In this document: positions 46,218 through 58,400 of the stretch, piece after piece
How the letters are laid out: every line of letters starts with the position of its first letter
Numbering within the stretch: the first letter of the stretch is position 1
NCBI GenBank assembly: GCA_007115705.1
Contig: QXEO01001835.1
Coordinates: 175,157-239,156, forward strand
From: Dactylis glomerata
Lineage: Eukaryota > Streptophyta > Magnoliopsida > Poales > Poaceae
Reading direction: 5' to 3'
Length of the DNA: 64,000 nucleotides
Notes under the pieces: model-generated
Told to the model about the DNA's origin: nothing
The model's input: only the letters and a program-made list of their open reading frames with translations
The model's database searches: none
Program-made: the position numbers and the translations under genes

Positions 46218-47578
46218 AGACCGAGCTTCGGGTGCTATGCATGGGCAAACCTTTGCTTCTCAGGTACATATGACCTAACCAAGGCAGATGGAACACATTA
46301 GCCTCCCATCTTGGTGTCGTCCGAAGAAAGCTAGGGGGGTAGACCGCACGGGTGCAGCGGGCTAGGGTTTCGCCGTAGACCAGGCTTCGGGAGCTATGCA
46401 TGGGCAAACCTTTGCTTCTCAGGTACATATGCCCTAACCAAAGCAGATGGAACACATTAGCTTCCCATCTTGGCGTCATCCGAAGAAAGCTAGGGGTAGA
46501 CCGCACGGGTGCAGCGGGCTAGGGTTTCGCCGTAGACTGAGCTTCGGGAGCTATGCATGGGCAAACCTTTGTTTCTCATGTACATATGACCTAACCAAAG
46601 CAGATGGAACACATTAGCCTCCCATCTTGGCGTCGTCTGAAGAAAGCTAGGGGGTAGACCGCACGGGTGCAGCGGGCTAGGGTTTCGCCGTAGACCGAGC
46701 TTCGGGAGCTATGCATGGGCAAACCTTTGTTTCTCATGTACATATGACCTAACCAAAGCAGATGGAACACATTAGCCTCCCATCTTGGCGTCGTCCGAAG
46801 AAAGCTAGGGGGGTAGACCGCACGGGTGCAGCGGGCTAGGGTTTCGCCGTAGACCAAGCTTCGGGAGCTATGCATGGGCAAACCTTTGTTTCTCAGTTAC
46901 ATATGACCTAACCAAGGCAGATGGAACACATTAGCCTCCCATCTTGGCGTCGTCCGAAGAAAGCTAGGGGGTAGACCGCACGGGTGCAGTGGGCTAGGGT
47001 TTCGCCGTAGACCGAGCTTCGGGAGCTATGCATGGGCAAACCTTTGTTTCTCATGTACATATGACCTAACCAAGGCAGATGGAACACATTAGCCTCCCAT
47101 CTTGGCGTCGTCCGAAGAAAGCTAGGGGGTAGACCGCACGGGTGCAGCGGGCTAGGGTTTCGCCATAGACCGGGCTTCGGGAGCTATGCATGGGCAAACC
47201 TTTGCTTCTCAGGTACATATGACCTAACCAAAGCAGATGGAACACATTAGCCTCCCATCTTGGCGTCGTCCGAAGAAAGCTAAGGGGGTAGACCGCACGG
47301 GTGAAGCGGGCTAGGGTTTCACCGTAGACCGGGCTTCGGGAGCTATGCATGGGCAAACCTTTGTTTCTCAGGTACATATGACCTAACCGAAGCAGATGGA
47401 ACACATTAGCCTCCCATCTTGGCATCGTCCGAAGAAAGCTAGGGGGTAGACCGCATGGGTGCAGCGGGCTAGGGTTTCGCTGTAGACCGAGCTTCGGGAG
47501 CTATGCATGGGCAAACCTTTGTTTCTCAAGTACATATGACCTAACCAAGGCAGATGGAACACATTAGCCTCCCATCTT
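46218..47578. repeat. Satellite array C (about 8-9 monomers)
   Basis: Same 158/159-bp monomer. A private GGTGAAGCGGG variant (near 47300) and CTCAAGTAC in the last monomer are shared with array D but not with arrays A and B. Ends CCCATCTT and joins TNP2 at 47579. Confidence 0.97.
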
Positions 47579-49250
47579 ATGGGGAAGTTCGAGGTCCTTG
47601 TAATACTCGAGCTGCGTTAAGCCTGCCACATGAGTCCAGTTGTGCGTCTTACCATATCCCTGAAATCGTGGGCCGGGTTCAGCACTAGGCTTGAGAGCAC
47701 GTAGCTCAGCAGCAACAGCCACACCAACGAACGACGGTATCATTTTTTCTTCATGCACAACTTTGCCCTTTGTGAAGTTCTTTTTGTCTCCCCTAAACCG
47801 ATGGTCTCTTTTGAGGAACTTTCGATGTGTGTCAAAGGCAGGATATTTGCGACCCGCCTTTAGATAAAGGAACTCAAGTCGGTGCCTACACACTGGGCAT
47901 GGAAACTTACCAGCTGTAGAATGCTCGCAGAATAGAGCATAGCCGGGTAGGTCGTGCATTGAATACTGGTACCAAACTTTCATGAAAAAGTTTCTCTTTG
48001 ATGCTCGGTTGTATGTCAACGTTCCATGGTGCCAAGAGTGGTGCAAGTCATCCACAAGCGACTGCATGAAGACACTCAAATTCTTCCCCGGGTATTCAGG
48101 CCCTGGAATGTTCAAGGACAGAAATATGGTCTTCCTTTGCATTACGACTCCGGGAGGGAGATTGAGTGGAATAACAAACACAGGCCAGCAGCTGTACGAG
48201 GCAGTCGACATACCATATGGATTGAATCCATCGGTTGCTATCGTAATTCTGACATTTCGAGCATCACTTGCCTGATCAGGGTGTTTTCTATCAAAGTTCT
48301 TCCATGCCTTACCATAAGATGGATGTCCCATGTTTATCCGTCCGTTCTTGTCCTCGTATCTCTTACCCTTCTTATGCCACGTCATCTGTTTGGCAGACTC
48401 CTCGGACATATAAAGCCGTTGGATTCTTTTAATGAATGGGAGATAACAAAGAATCTTCACAGCAACTTTTGTCTGCGTCTTCTGACCATCGGGTCCCTTT
48501 ACCTCATGATACCTAGAGGCCCCCACACTTGCTACAGTACTTGTCATCCACAAACTCCTTCCAAAACATAAGGCAACCTTTCGGACAGCAATCATACTTT
48601 ACATAATCCATGTTGAGCGCTTTTAAGATTTTCTTTGCTTCGTACATGGTTTTAGGCAGACAATGTCCTTCAGGCAACATGTTACCAAATGTTGTCAGAT
48701 GAGCTTCAATGCATGCTCGGGTGTTGTCGAACTGGGCCTTGTTGGCTAATACTTGCGCTATGGCATCGAGCTGAGAAATTTTTGCACCCTCGTATAGAGG
48801 CCTCTTAGCCGAGGCCATCATATCAAAGAAGGCCTTCGCGGTTGGCTCCGGTTCCTCTGGTTCTAGCGGTTCCTCCGGTTCCTCTGGTTCTGGATGTTCC
48901 TCCTGCCCCGGTGGCGAATCTGGCATGTCGGCATTGCGAAGATCATCTAGCAAATATCTAATCCCATCAATCCGCTGTCGCATCACCTCACCTCTATCAC
49001 GTTCGTACTGGGAAAATTCGACCCACGTGACAAAGTCAGGCATATACCCATGCAACCATAGGTGTTTAGTCATGTCATCCTTTCCCTGACGATGACGCCT
49101 TTTGCAACGAGCGCAAGGACAAGCTGGACGAACGCCTGACTTTGAACTACGCGCTAACTCCTTCACTAAGCAATTAGTCTTCCATACCCACTCTTCTGTC
49201 ATTTCAGTCCCACTATGATAGCTACTATACATCCATCCATTATCAGCCAT
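47579..49250 (-). pseudogene. TNP2 transposase fragment, unit 4
   Basis: Copy of unit 3 at an offset of 4,774 bp, starting MADNGWMYSS at 49250 and cut at the same 3' base by satellite. It keeps the Trp that is TAG in unit 3. The five-G frameshift is at plus-strand C 48520-48524. Small private changes are seen (RKVALCFGRSLWM for RKVAFCFGRSLRM; CHSGTEM to YHSGTEM). The 3' catalytic motif DVMHIEKN is missing. Confidence 0.85.
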
Positions 49251-50238
49251 CCTCTGCTTTATTCGGAAACAAACAACAAATAATTGCATGAAATTAAATG
49301 TATCTCATATTTTTATTTTTCTAGCGGGCAAAACGCATGCATCAACCTACATCTCTAATAGGTGGCCTTCTAGCAGCCGCCGGATCCATAGATTGAGTAC
49401 ATTCTCCATGCTCTACCCCGGTCCGAGGCAGAATTTTGGCAGCACCTCCCCGCTGCTCTCCCGATACACATCTCGGCAAATTACCGAGAGGATGTGCATC
49501 CGGAGAACAACGGAGAGGCGCTGCCGAAATCCTGACTCGGACCGGGGTAGAGCACGGAGAATGTACTCAACTACGCATCCGCCGACTGTCCCGTAAATGC
49601 CACAAGTGTTACGTTTGCAAATATGTCGACCACTAATGCATATTTATCCGCGTAACACTTGCGGACGGGAAGTGACACCTAGGTTACGCGACTCGACATG
49701 GAAAGTGAATCTAGTGACATAAAAAAGTGTGGAGTAGGGGATGTGGAGTGGTATCTCACCACCGACGGTGTCGAGGTCGGCGACCGGGGAAAAGTAGTCC
49801 GGAATAGCACCGGGACTCGAGGCGTCACCTACACCAACTCCCGCAACGACGATCACACCATAAACACCAAAAAGCCTGTAAATTACCATAATTCGAATGA
49901 TTTACTCCAATATTCCGATGATCTACTCCTATTTCTACCACTTCTAAATGTAATTCTACGCAAGCACAACTATCACATGGAGTAGTCATGAATTCACTGC
50001 AACATTTAACTAGCGAATTGCATATCCAATGATAAACAGAAGCTAGCCCCAGTATGGTTGTTGCTCCGGTGGAGTACTTATACTAGTATTTACTGTGCAT
50101 TTCATTTATGGACAACAAAAGAAATACAGCTGCAAACCAAACTGCAGCACTAGCATTTTATTTAATGATAAGAAAGAAAGATTAACTTAGCAAATTTCTA
50201 ATGCTACAAGACCCTCCTACAACCAGAGATGCATACCT
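49251..50238 (-). other. TNP2 leader / CACTA 5' region, unit 4
   Basis: Copy of the unit 3 leader, including the long inverted repeat at about 49374-49589 and the smaller hairpin near 49603-49661. Confidence 0.55.
49374..49589. repeat. Long imperfect inverted repeat upstream of TNP2, unit 4
   Basis: Same arms as in unit 3. The centre CTACCCCGGTCCGAGG and its partner CTCGGACCGGGGTAG pair better here than in unit 3, where each arm carries a mismatch. Confidence 0.85.
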
Positions 50239-50582
50239 GGCGCGGGGGCGGCCACTGCGGGCTGCCGGCCGGGCCTGCCTGCGGGAGGGGCGGGCGGGAG
50301 GCGGCCGGCGGCGGGGTCTGGCGCGGGGGCGGGCAGGAGGGGCAGGCGGGAGGCGGCCGGCGGGAGGCGGCCGACAGGAGGGTGGCGGGAGGGGCCGGCG
50401 GGAGGGTGGCGGGAGGCGGCCGGCGTGAGGGCGGCGGGGTCTGGCGCGGGGTCGGGTAGGAGGGGCCGGCGAGGCGGAGGAGGGCGGCGGCGCACGGGTG
50501 GGGGGAGGGTGGCAGGAGGGGCCGGCGGCGGGTGGGAGGAGGCTCGGGTGGAGGACGAGTGGACGCGCGGGTCCGGCACGGG
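50239..50582. repeat. GC-rich minisatellite, unit 4
   Basis: As in unit 3 but shorter by one repeat (13 bp overall difference across the unit). Confidence 0.8.
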
Positions 50583-50705
50583 GTTAGTTATAACCCTAGC
50601 TGTGCCGACGGCTAGGATCTGTGCCGACGGCCTAGCCGTCAGCATAGCTATTTTTTTTAAAAAAAATTAAAATTTGTGCTTTACTTTTTAGGAACAGAGG
50701 TAGTA
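50583..50705. repeat. CACTA 5' subterminal repeats and Stowaway-like terminus, unit 4
   Basis: TGTGCCGACGGCTAGG and TGCCGACGGCCTAGCCGTC at 50601-50640, then the AT-rich stretch and the Stowaway-like end at 50684-50705. Confidence 0.7.
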
Positions 50706-50978
50706 TAGCTGCTATATATATCATTTCATGCATGAAACAAGAATGTGGGACAACAAGTCAGCACGTGAAATAATCGGAAATAATAATATGGGAGCTTCAC
50801 AATAACTCGAGGGTTGCCTCGGTTGGGTCTAGTATTCGCAAGTTACGACTCGCAAAAAAAAAGACATCGATGGAGAAAACTCCACACACATGGGAATCCT
50901 AGCACACTGCCACGATGGTGAGGCGTCACATAAAATGATAGGTAATAGCTATCATTCCATGCATCAAATAAAAATAAG
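50706..50978. other. Spacer before array D
   Basis: Same as the spacer of unit 3. No gene recognised. Confidence 0.6.
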
Positions 50979-52024
50979 AGACCGAGCTTCGGGTGCTATG
51001 CATGGGCAAACCTTTGCTTCTCAGGTACATATGACCTAACCAAGGCAGATGGAACACATTAGCCTCCCATCTTGGTGTCGTCCGAAGAAAGCTAGGAGGG
51101 TAGACCGCACGGGTGCAGCGGGCTAGGGTTTCGCCGTAGACCGAGCTTCGGGAGCTATGCATGGGCAAACCTTTGTTTCTCATGTACATATGACCTAACC
51201 AAAGCAGATGGAACACATTAGCCTCCCATCTTGGCGTCGTCCGAAGAAAGCTAGGGGGGTAGACCGCACGGGTGCAGCGGGCTAGGGTTTCGCCGTAGAC
51301 CAAGCTTCGGGAGCTATGCATGGGCAAACCTTTGTTTCTCAGTTACATATGACCTAACCAAGGCAGATGGAACACATTAGCCTCCCATCTTGGCGTCGTC
51401 CGAAGAAAGCTAGGGGGTAGACCGCACGGGTGCAGCGGGCTAGGGTTTCGCCGTAGACCGAGCTTCGGGAGCTATGCATGGGCAAACCTTTGTTTCTCAG
51501 GTACATATGACCTAACCAAGGCAGATGGAACACATTAGCCTCCCATCTTGGCGTCGTCCGAAGAAAGCTAGGGGGTAGACCGCACGGGTGCAGCGGGCTA
51601 GGGTTTCGCCATAGACCGGGCTTCGGGAGCTATGCATGGGCAAACCTTTGCTTCTCAGGTACATATGACCTAACCAAAGCAGATGGAACACATTAGCCTC
51701 CCATCTTGGTGTCGTCCGAAGAAAGCTAAGGGGGTAGACCGCACGGGTGAAGCGGGCTAGGGTTTCACCGTAGACCGGGCTTCGGGAGCTATGCATGGGC
51801 AAACCTTTGTTTCTCAGGTACATATGACCTAACCGAAGCAGATGGAACACATTAGCCTCCCATCTTGGCATCGTCCGAAGAAAGCTAGGGGGTAGACCGC
51901 ATGGGTGCAGCGGGCTAGGGTTTCGCTGTAGACCGAGCTTCGGGAGCTATGCATGGGCAAACCTTTGTTTCTCAAGTACATATGACCTAACCAAGGCAGA
52001 TGGAACACATTAGCCTCCCATCTT
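50979..52024. repeat. Satellite array D (about 6-7 monomers)
   Basis: Matches array C but lacks about two monomers. Ends CCCATCTT and joins TNP2 at the identical base. Confidence 0.97.
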
Positions 52025-53695
52025 ATGGGGAAGTTCGAGGTCCTTGTAATACTCGAGCTGCGTTAAGCCTGCCACATGAGTCCAGTTGTGCGTCTTACCA
52101 TATCCCTGAAATCGTGGGCCGGGTTCAGCACTAGGCTTGAGAGCACGTAGCTCAGCAGCAACAGCCACACCAACGAACGACGGTATCATTTTTTCTTCAT
52201 GCACAACTTTGCCCTTTGTGAAGTTCTTTTTGTCTCCCCTAAACCGATGGTCTCTTTTGAGGAACTTTCGATGTGTGTCAAAGGCAGGATATTTGCGACC
52301 CGCCTTTAGATAAAGGAACTCAAGTCGGTGCCTACACACTGGGCATGGAAACTTACCAGCTGTAGAATGCTCGCAGAATAGAGCATAGCCGGGTAGGTCG
52401 TGCATTGAATACTGGTACCAAACTTTCATGAAAAAATTTCTCTTTGATGCTCGGTTGTATGTCAACGTTCCATGGTGCCAAGAGTGGTGCAAGTCATCCA
52501 CAAGCGACTGCATGAAGACACTCAAATTCTTCCCCGGGTATTCAGGCCCTGGAATGTTCAAGGACAGAAATATGGTCTTCCTTTGCATTACGACTCCGGG
52601 AGGGAGATTGAGTGGAATAACAAACACAGGCCAGCAGCTGTACGAGGCAGTCGACATACCATATGGATTGAATCCATCGGTTGCTATCGTAATTCTGACA
52701 TTTCGAGCATCACTTGCCTGATCAGGGTATTTTCTATCAAAGTTCTTCCATGCCTTACCATAAGATGGATGTCCCATGTTTATCCGTCCGTTCTTGTCCT
52801 CGTATCTCTTACCCTTCTTATGCCACGTCATCTGTTTGGCAGACTCCTCGGACATATAAAGCCGTTGGATTCTTTTAATGAATGGGAGATAACAAAGAAT
52901 CTTCACAGCAACTTTTGTCTGCGTCTTCTGACCATCGGGTCCCTTTACCTCATGATACCTAGAGGCCCCCACACTTGCTACAGTACTTGTCATCCGCAAA
53001 CTCCTTCCAAAACAGAAGGCAACCTTTCGGACAGCAATCATACTTTACATAATCCATGTTGAGCGCTTTTAAGATTTTCTTTGCTTCGTACATGGTTTTA
53101 GGCAGACAATGTCCTTCAGGCAACATGTTACCAAATGTTGTCAGATGAGCTTCAATGCATGCTCGGGTGTTGTCGAACTGGGCCTTGTTGGCTAATACTT
53201 GCGCTATGGCATCGAGCTGAGAAATTTTTGCACCCTCGTATAGAGGCCTCTTAGCCGAGGCCATCATATCAAAGAAGGCCTTCGCGGTTGGCTCCGGTTC
53301 CTCTGGTTCTAGCGGTTCCTCCGGTTCCTCTGGTTCTGGATGTTCCTCCTGCCCCGGTGCGAATCTGGCATGTCGGCATTGCGAAGATCATCTAGCAAAT
53401 ATCTAATCCCATCAATCCGCTGTCGCATCACCTCACCTCTATCACGTTCGTACTGGGAAAATTCGACCCACGTGACAAAGTCAGGCATATACCCATGCAA
53501 CCATAGGTGTTTAGTCATGTCATCCTTTCCCTGACGATGACGCCTTTTGCAATGAGCGCAAGGACAAGCTGGACGAACACCTGACTTTGAACTACGCACT
53601 AACTCCTTCACTAAGCAATTAGTCTTCCATACCCACTCTTCTGTCATTTCAGTCCCACTATGACAGCTACTATACATCCATCCATTATCAGCCAT
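52025..53695 (-). pseudogene. TNP2 transposase fragment, unit 5
   Basis: Copy of unit 4 at an offset of 4,446 bp (4,445 upstream of a deletion). Besides the five-G shift (plus-strand C at 52966-52970) it has lost one G near 53358-53360 (CCCCGGTGCGAATC for CCCCGGTGGCGAATC), which cuts the N-terminal frame in the Glu/Pro linker. Start MADNGWMYSS at 53695. The 3' end is cut by satellite as in units 3 and 4. Confidence 0.85.
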
Positions 53696-54682
53696 CCTCT
53701 GCTTTATTCGGAAACAAACAACAAATAATTGCATGAAATTAAATGTATCTCATATTTTTATTTTTCTAGCGGGCAAAACGCATGCATCAACCTACATCTC
53801 TAATAGGTGGGCTTCTAGCAGCCGCCGGATCCGTAGATTGAGTACATTCTCCATGCTCTACCCCGGTCCGAGGCAGAATTTTGGTAGCACCTCCCCGCTG
53901 CTCTCCCGATACACATCTCGGCAAATTACCGAGAGGATGTGCATCCGGAGAACAACGGAGAGGCGCTGCCGAAATCCTGACTCGGACCGGGGTAGAGCAC
54001 AGAGAATGTACTCAACTACGCATCCGCCGACTGTCCCGTAAATGCCACAAGTGTTACGTTTGCAAATATGTCGACCACTAATGCATATTTATCCGCGTAA
54101 CACTTGCGGACGGGAAGTGACACCTAGGTTACGGGACTCGACATGGAAAGTGAATCTAGTGACATAAAAAAGTGTGGAGTAGGTGATGTGGAGTGGTATC
54201 TCACCACCGGCGGTGTCGAGGTCGGCGACCGGGGAAAAGTAGTCCGGAATAGCACCGGGACTCGAGGCGTCACCTACACCAACTCCCGCAACGACGATCA
54301 CACCATAAACACCAAAAAGCCTGTAAATTACCATAATTTGAATGATTTACTCCAATATTCCGATGATCTACTCCTATTTCTACCACTTCTAAATGTAATT
54401 CTACGCAAGCACAACTATCACATGGAGTAGTCATGAATTCACTGCAACATTTAACTAGCGAATTGCATATCCAATGATAAACAGAAGCTAGCCCCAGTAT
54501 GGTTGTTGCTCCGGTGGAGTACTTATACTAGTATTTACTGTGCATTTCATTTATGGACAATAAAAGAAATACAGCTGCAAACCAAACTGCAGCACTAGCA
54601 TTTTATTTAATGATAAGAAAGAAAGATTAACTTAGCAAATTTCTAATGCTACAAGACCCTCCTACAACCAGAGATGCATACC
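53696..54682 (-). other. TNP2 leader / CACTA 5' region, unit 5
   Basis: Copy of the leaders of units 3 and 4, with the inverted repeat at about 53819-54034. Confidence 0.55.
53819..54034. repeat. Long imperfect inverted repeat upstream of TNP2, unit 5
   Basis: Third copy of the hairpin-forming arms, with single substitutions (TTTGGTAGC for TTTGGCAGC; CACAGAGAATG for CACGGAGAATG). Confidence 0.85.
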
Positions 54683-55027
54683 TGGCGCGGGGGCGGCCGC
54701 TGCGGGCTGCCGGCCGGGCCTGCCTGCGGGAGGGGCGGGCGGGAGGCGACCGGCGGCGGGGTCTGGCGCGGGGGCGGGCAGGAGGGGAAGGCGGGAGGCG
54801 GCCGGCGGGAGGCGGCCGGCGGAAGGGTGGCGGGAGGGGCCGGCGGGAGGGTGGCGGGAGGCGGCCGGCGTGAGGGCGGCGGGGTCTGGCGCGGGGTCGG
54901 GTAGGAGGGGCCGGCGAGGCGGAGGAGGGCGGCGGCGCACGGGTGGGGGGAGGGTGGCAGGAGGGGCCGGCAGCGGGTGGGAGGAGGCTCGGGTGGAGGA
55001 CGAGTGGACGCACGGGTCCGGCGCGGG
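54683..55027. repeat. GC-rich minisatellite, unit 5
   Basis: Fifth copy of the G-rich tandem block, with changes such as GGCGACCGG for GGCGGCCGG. Confidence 0.8.
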
Positions 55028-55151
55028 GTTAGTTATAACCCTAGCTGTGCCGACGGCTAGGATCTGTGCCGACGGCCTAGCCGTCGGCATAGCTATTTTT
55101 TAAAAAAAAAAATTAAAATTTGTGCTTTACTTTTTAGGAACAGAGGTAGAA
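55028..55151. repeat. CACTA 5' subterminal repeats and Stowaway-like terminus, unit 5
   Basis: Here the second subterminal box is unmutated (TGCCGACGGCCTAGCCGTCGGCA). The Stowaway-like end is at 55130-55151, with the outer TA changed to AA. Confidence 0.7.
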
Positions 55152-55424
55152 TAGCTGCTATATATATCATTTCATGCATGAAACAAGAATGTGGGACAAC
55201 AAGTCAGCACGTGAAATAATCGGAAATAATAATATGGGAGCTTCACAATAACTCGAGGGTTGCCTCGGTTGGGTCTAGTATTCGCAAGTTACGACTCGCA
55301 AAAAAAAAGACATCGATGGAGAAAACTCCACACACATGGGAATCCTAGCACACTGCCACGATGGTGAGGCGTCACATAAAATGATAGGTAATAGCTATCA
55401 TTCCATGCATCAAATAAAAATAAG
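55152..55424. other. Spacer before array E
   Basis: Same spacer as in the other units, ending CAAATAAAAATAAG. No gene recognised. Confidence 0.6.
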
Positions 55425-58400
55425 AGACCGAGCTTCGGGTGCTATGCATGGGCAAACCTTTGCTTCTCAGGTACATATGACCTAACCAAGGCAGATGGAA
55501 CACATTAGCCTCCCATCTTGGCGTCGTCCGAAGAAAGCTAGGAGGGTAGACCGCACGGGTGCAGCGGGCTAGGTTTTCGCCGTAGACCGAGCTTCAGGAG
55601 CTATGCATGGGCAAACCTTTGTTTCTCATGTACATATGACCTAACCAAAGTAGATGGAACACATTAGCCTCCCATCTTGGCGTCGTCCGAAGAAAGCCAG
55701 GGGGTAGACCGCACGGGTGCAGCGGGCTAGAGTTACGCCGTAGACCGAGCTTCGGGAGCTATGCATGGGCAAACCTTTGTTTCTCATGTACATATGACCT
55801 AACCAAAGCAGATGGAACACATTAGCCTCCCATCTTGGCGTCGTTCGAAGAAAGCTAGGGGGGTAGACCGCACGGGTGCAGCGGGCTAGGGTTTCGCCGT
55901 AGACCGGGCTTCGGGAGCTATGCATGGGCAAACCTTTGCTTCTCATGTACATATGACCTAACCAAAGCAGATGGAACACATTAGCCTCCCATCTTGGCGT
56001 CGTCCGAAGAAAGCTAGGGGGTAGACCGCACGGGTGCAGCGGGCTAGGGTTTTGCCGTAGACCGGGCTTCGGGAGCTATGCATGGGCAAACCTTTGCTTC
56101 TCATGTACATATGACCTAACCAAAGCAGATGGAACACATTAGCCTCCCATCTTGGCGTCGTCCGAAGAAAGCTAGGGGGGTAGACCGCACGGGTGCAGCG
56201 GGCTAGGGTTTCGCCGTAGACCGGGCTTCAGGAGCTATGCATGGGCAAACCTTTGCTTCTCAGGTACATATGACCTAACCTAAGCAGATGGAACACATTA
56301 GCCTCCCATCTTGGCGTCGTCCGAAGAAAGCTAGGGGGGTAGACCGCACGGGTGCAGCGGGCTAGGGTTTCACCGTAGACCGGGCTTCGGGAGCTATGCA
56401 TGGGCAAACCTTTGCTTCTCAGGTACATATGACCTAACCAAAGCAGATGGAACACATTAGCCTCCCATCTTGGCGTCGTCCAAAGAAAGCTAGGGGGTAG
56501 ACCGCACGGGTGCAGCGGGCTAGGGTTTCGCCGTAGACCGGGCTTCGGGAGCTATGCATGGGCAAACCTTTGTTTCTCAGGTACATATGACCTAACCAAA
56601 GCAGATGGAACACATTAGCCTCCCATCTTGCCGTCGTCCGAAGAAAGCTAGGGGGTAGACCGCACGGGTGCAGCGGGCTAGGGTTTCGCCGTAGACCGAG
56701 CTTCGGGAGCTATGCATGGGCAAACCTTTGTTTCTCATGTACATATGACCTAACCAAAGCAGATGGAACACATTAGCCTCCCATCTTGGCGTCGTCCGAA
56801 GAAAGCTAGGGGGTAGACCGCACGGGTGCAGCGGGCTAGGGTTTCGCTGTAGACCGAGCTTCGGGAGCTATGCATGGGTAAACCTTTGCTTCTCATGTAC
56901 ATATGACCTAACCAAAGCAGATGGAACACATTAGCCTCCCATCTTGGCGTCGTCCGAAGAAAGCTAGGGGGTAGACCGCACGGGTGCAGCGGGCTAGGGT
57001 TTCACCGTAGACCGAGCTTCGGGAGCTATGCATGGGCAAACCTTTGTTTCTCATGTACATATGACCTAACCAAAGCAGATGGAACACATTAGCCTCCCAT
57101 CTTGGCGTCGTCTGAAGAAAGCTAGGGGGGTAGACCGCACGGGTGCAGCGGGCTAGGGTTTCGCCGTAGACCGGGCTTCGGGAGCTATGCATGGGCAAAC
57201 CTTTGCTTCTCATGTACATATAACCTAACCAAAGCAGATGGAACACATTAGCCTCCCATCTTGGAGTCGTCCGAAGAAAGCTAGGGGGTAGACCGCACGG
57301 GTGCAGCGGGCTAGGGTTTCACCGTAGACCGAGCTTCGGGAGCTATGCATGGGCAAACCTTTGTTTCTCATGTACATATGACCTAACCAAAGCAGATGGA
57401 ACACATTAGCCTCCCATCTTGGCGTCGTCTGAAGAAAGCTAGGGGGGTAGACCGCACGGGTGCAGCGGGCTAGGGTTTCGCCGTAGACCGGGCTTCGGGA
57501 GCTATGCATGGGCAAACCTTTGCTTCTCATGTACATATAACCTAACCAAAGCAGATGGAACACATTAGCCTCCCATCTTGGCGTCGTCCGAAGAAAGCTA
57601 GGGGGTAGACCGCACGGGTGCAGCGGGCTAGGGTTTCGCCGTAGACCAGGCTTCGGGAGCTATGCATGGGCAAACCTTTGCTTCTCATGTACATATGACC
57701 TAACCAAAGCAGATGGAACACATTAGCCTCCCATCTTGGCGTCGTCCGAAGAAAGCTAGGGGGGTAGACCGCACGGGTGCAGCGGGCTAGGGTTTCACCG
57801 TAGACCGGGCTTCGGGAGCTATGCATGGGCAAACCTTTGCTTCTCATGTACATATGACCTAACCAAAGCAGATGGAACACATTAGCCTCCCATCTTGGCG
57901 TCGTCCGAAGAAAGCTAGGGGGGTAGACCGCACGGGTGCAGCGGGCTAGGGTTTCGCCGTAGACCGGGCTTCGGGAGCTATGCATGGGCAAACCTTTGCT
58001 TCTCATGTACATATGACCTAACCAAAGCAGATGGAACACATTAGCCTCCCATCTTGGTGTCGTCCGAAGAAAGCTAGGGGGGTAGACCGCACGGGTGCAG
58101 CGGGCTAGGGTTTCACCGTAGACCGGGCTTCGGGAGCTATGCATGGGCAAACCTTTGCTTCTCAGGTACATATGACCTAACCAAAGCAGATGGAACACAT
58201 TACCGTCCCATCATGGCGTTGTCCGAAGAAAGCTAGGGGGGTAGACCGCACGGGTGCAGCGGGCTAGGGTTGTAGACCGAGCTTCGGGAGCTATGCATGG
58301 GCAAACCTTTGTTTCTCATGTACATATGACCTAACCAAAGCAGATGGAACACATTAGCCTCCCATCTTGGCGTCATCCGAAGAAAGCTAGGGGGGTAGAC

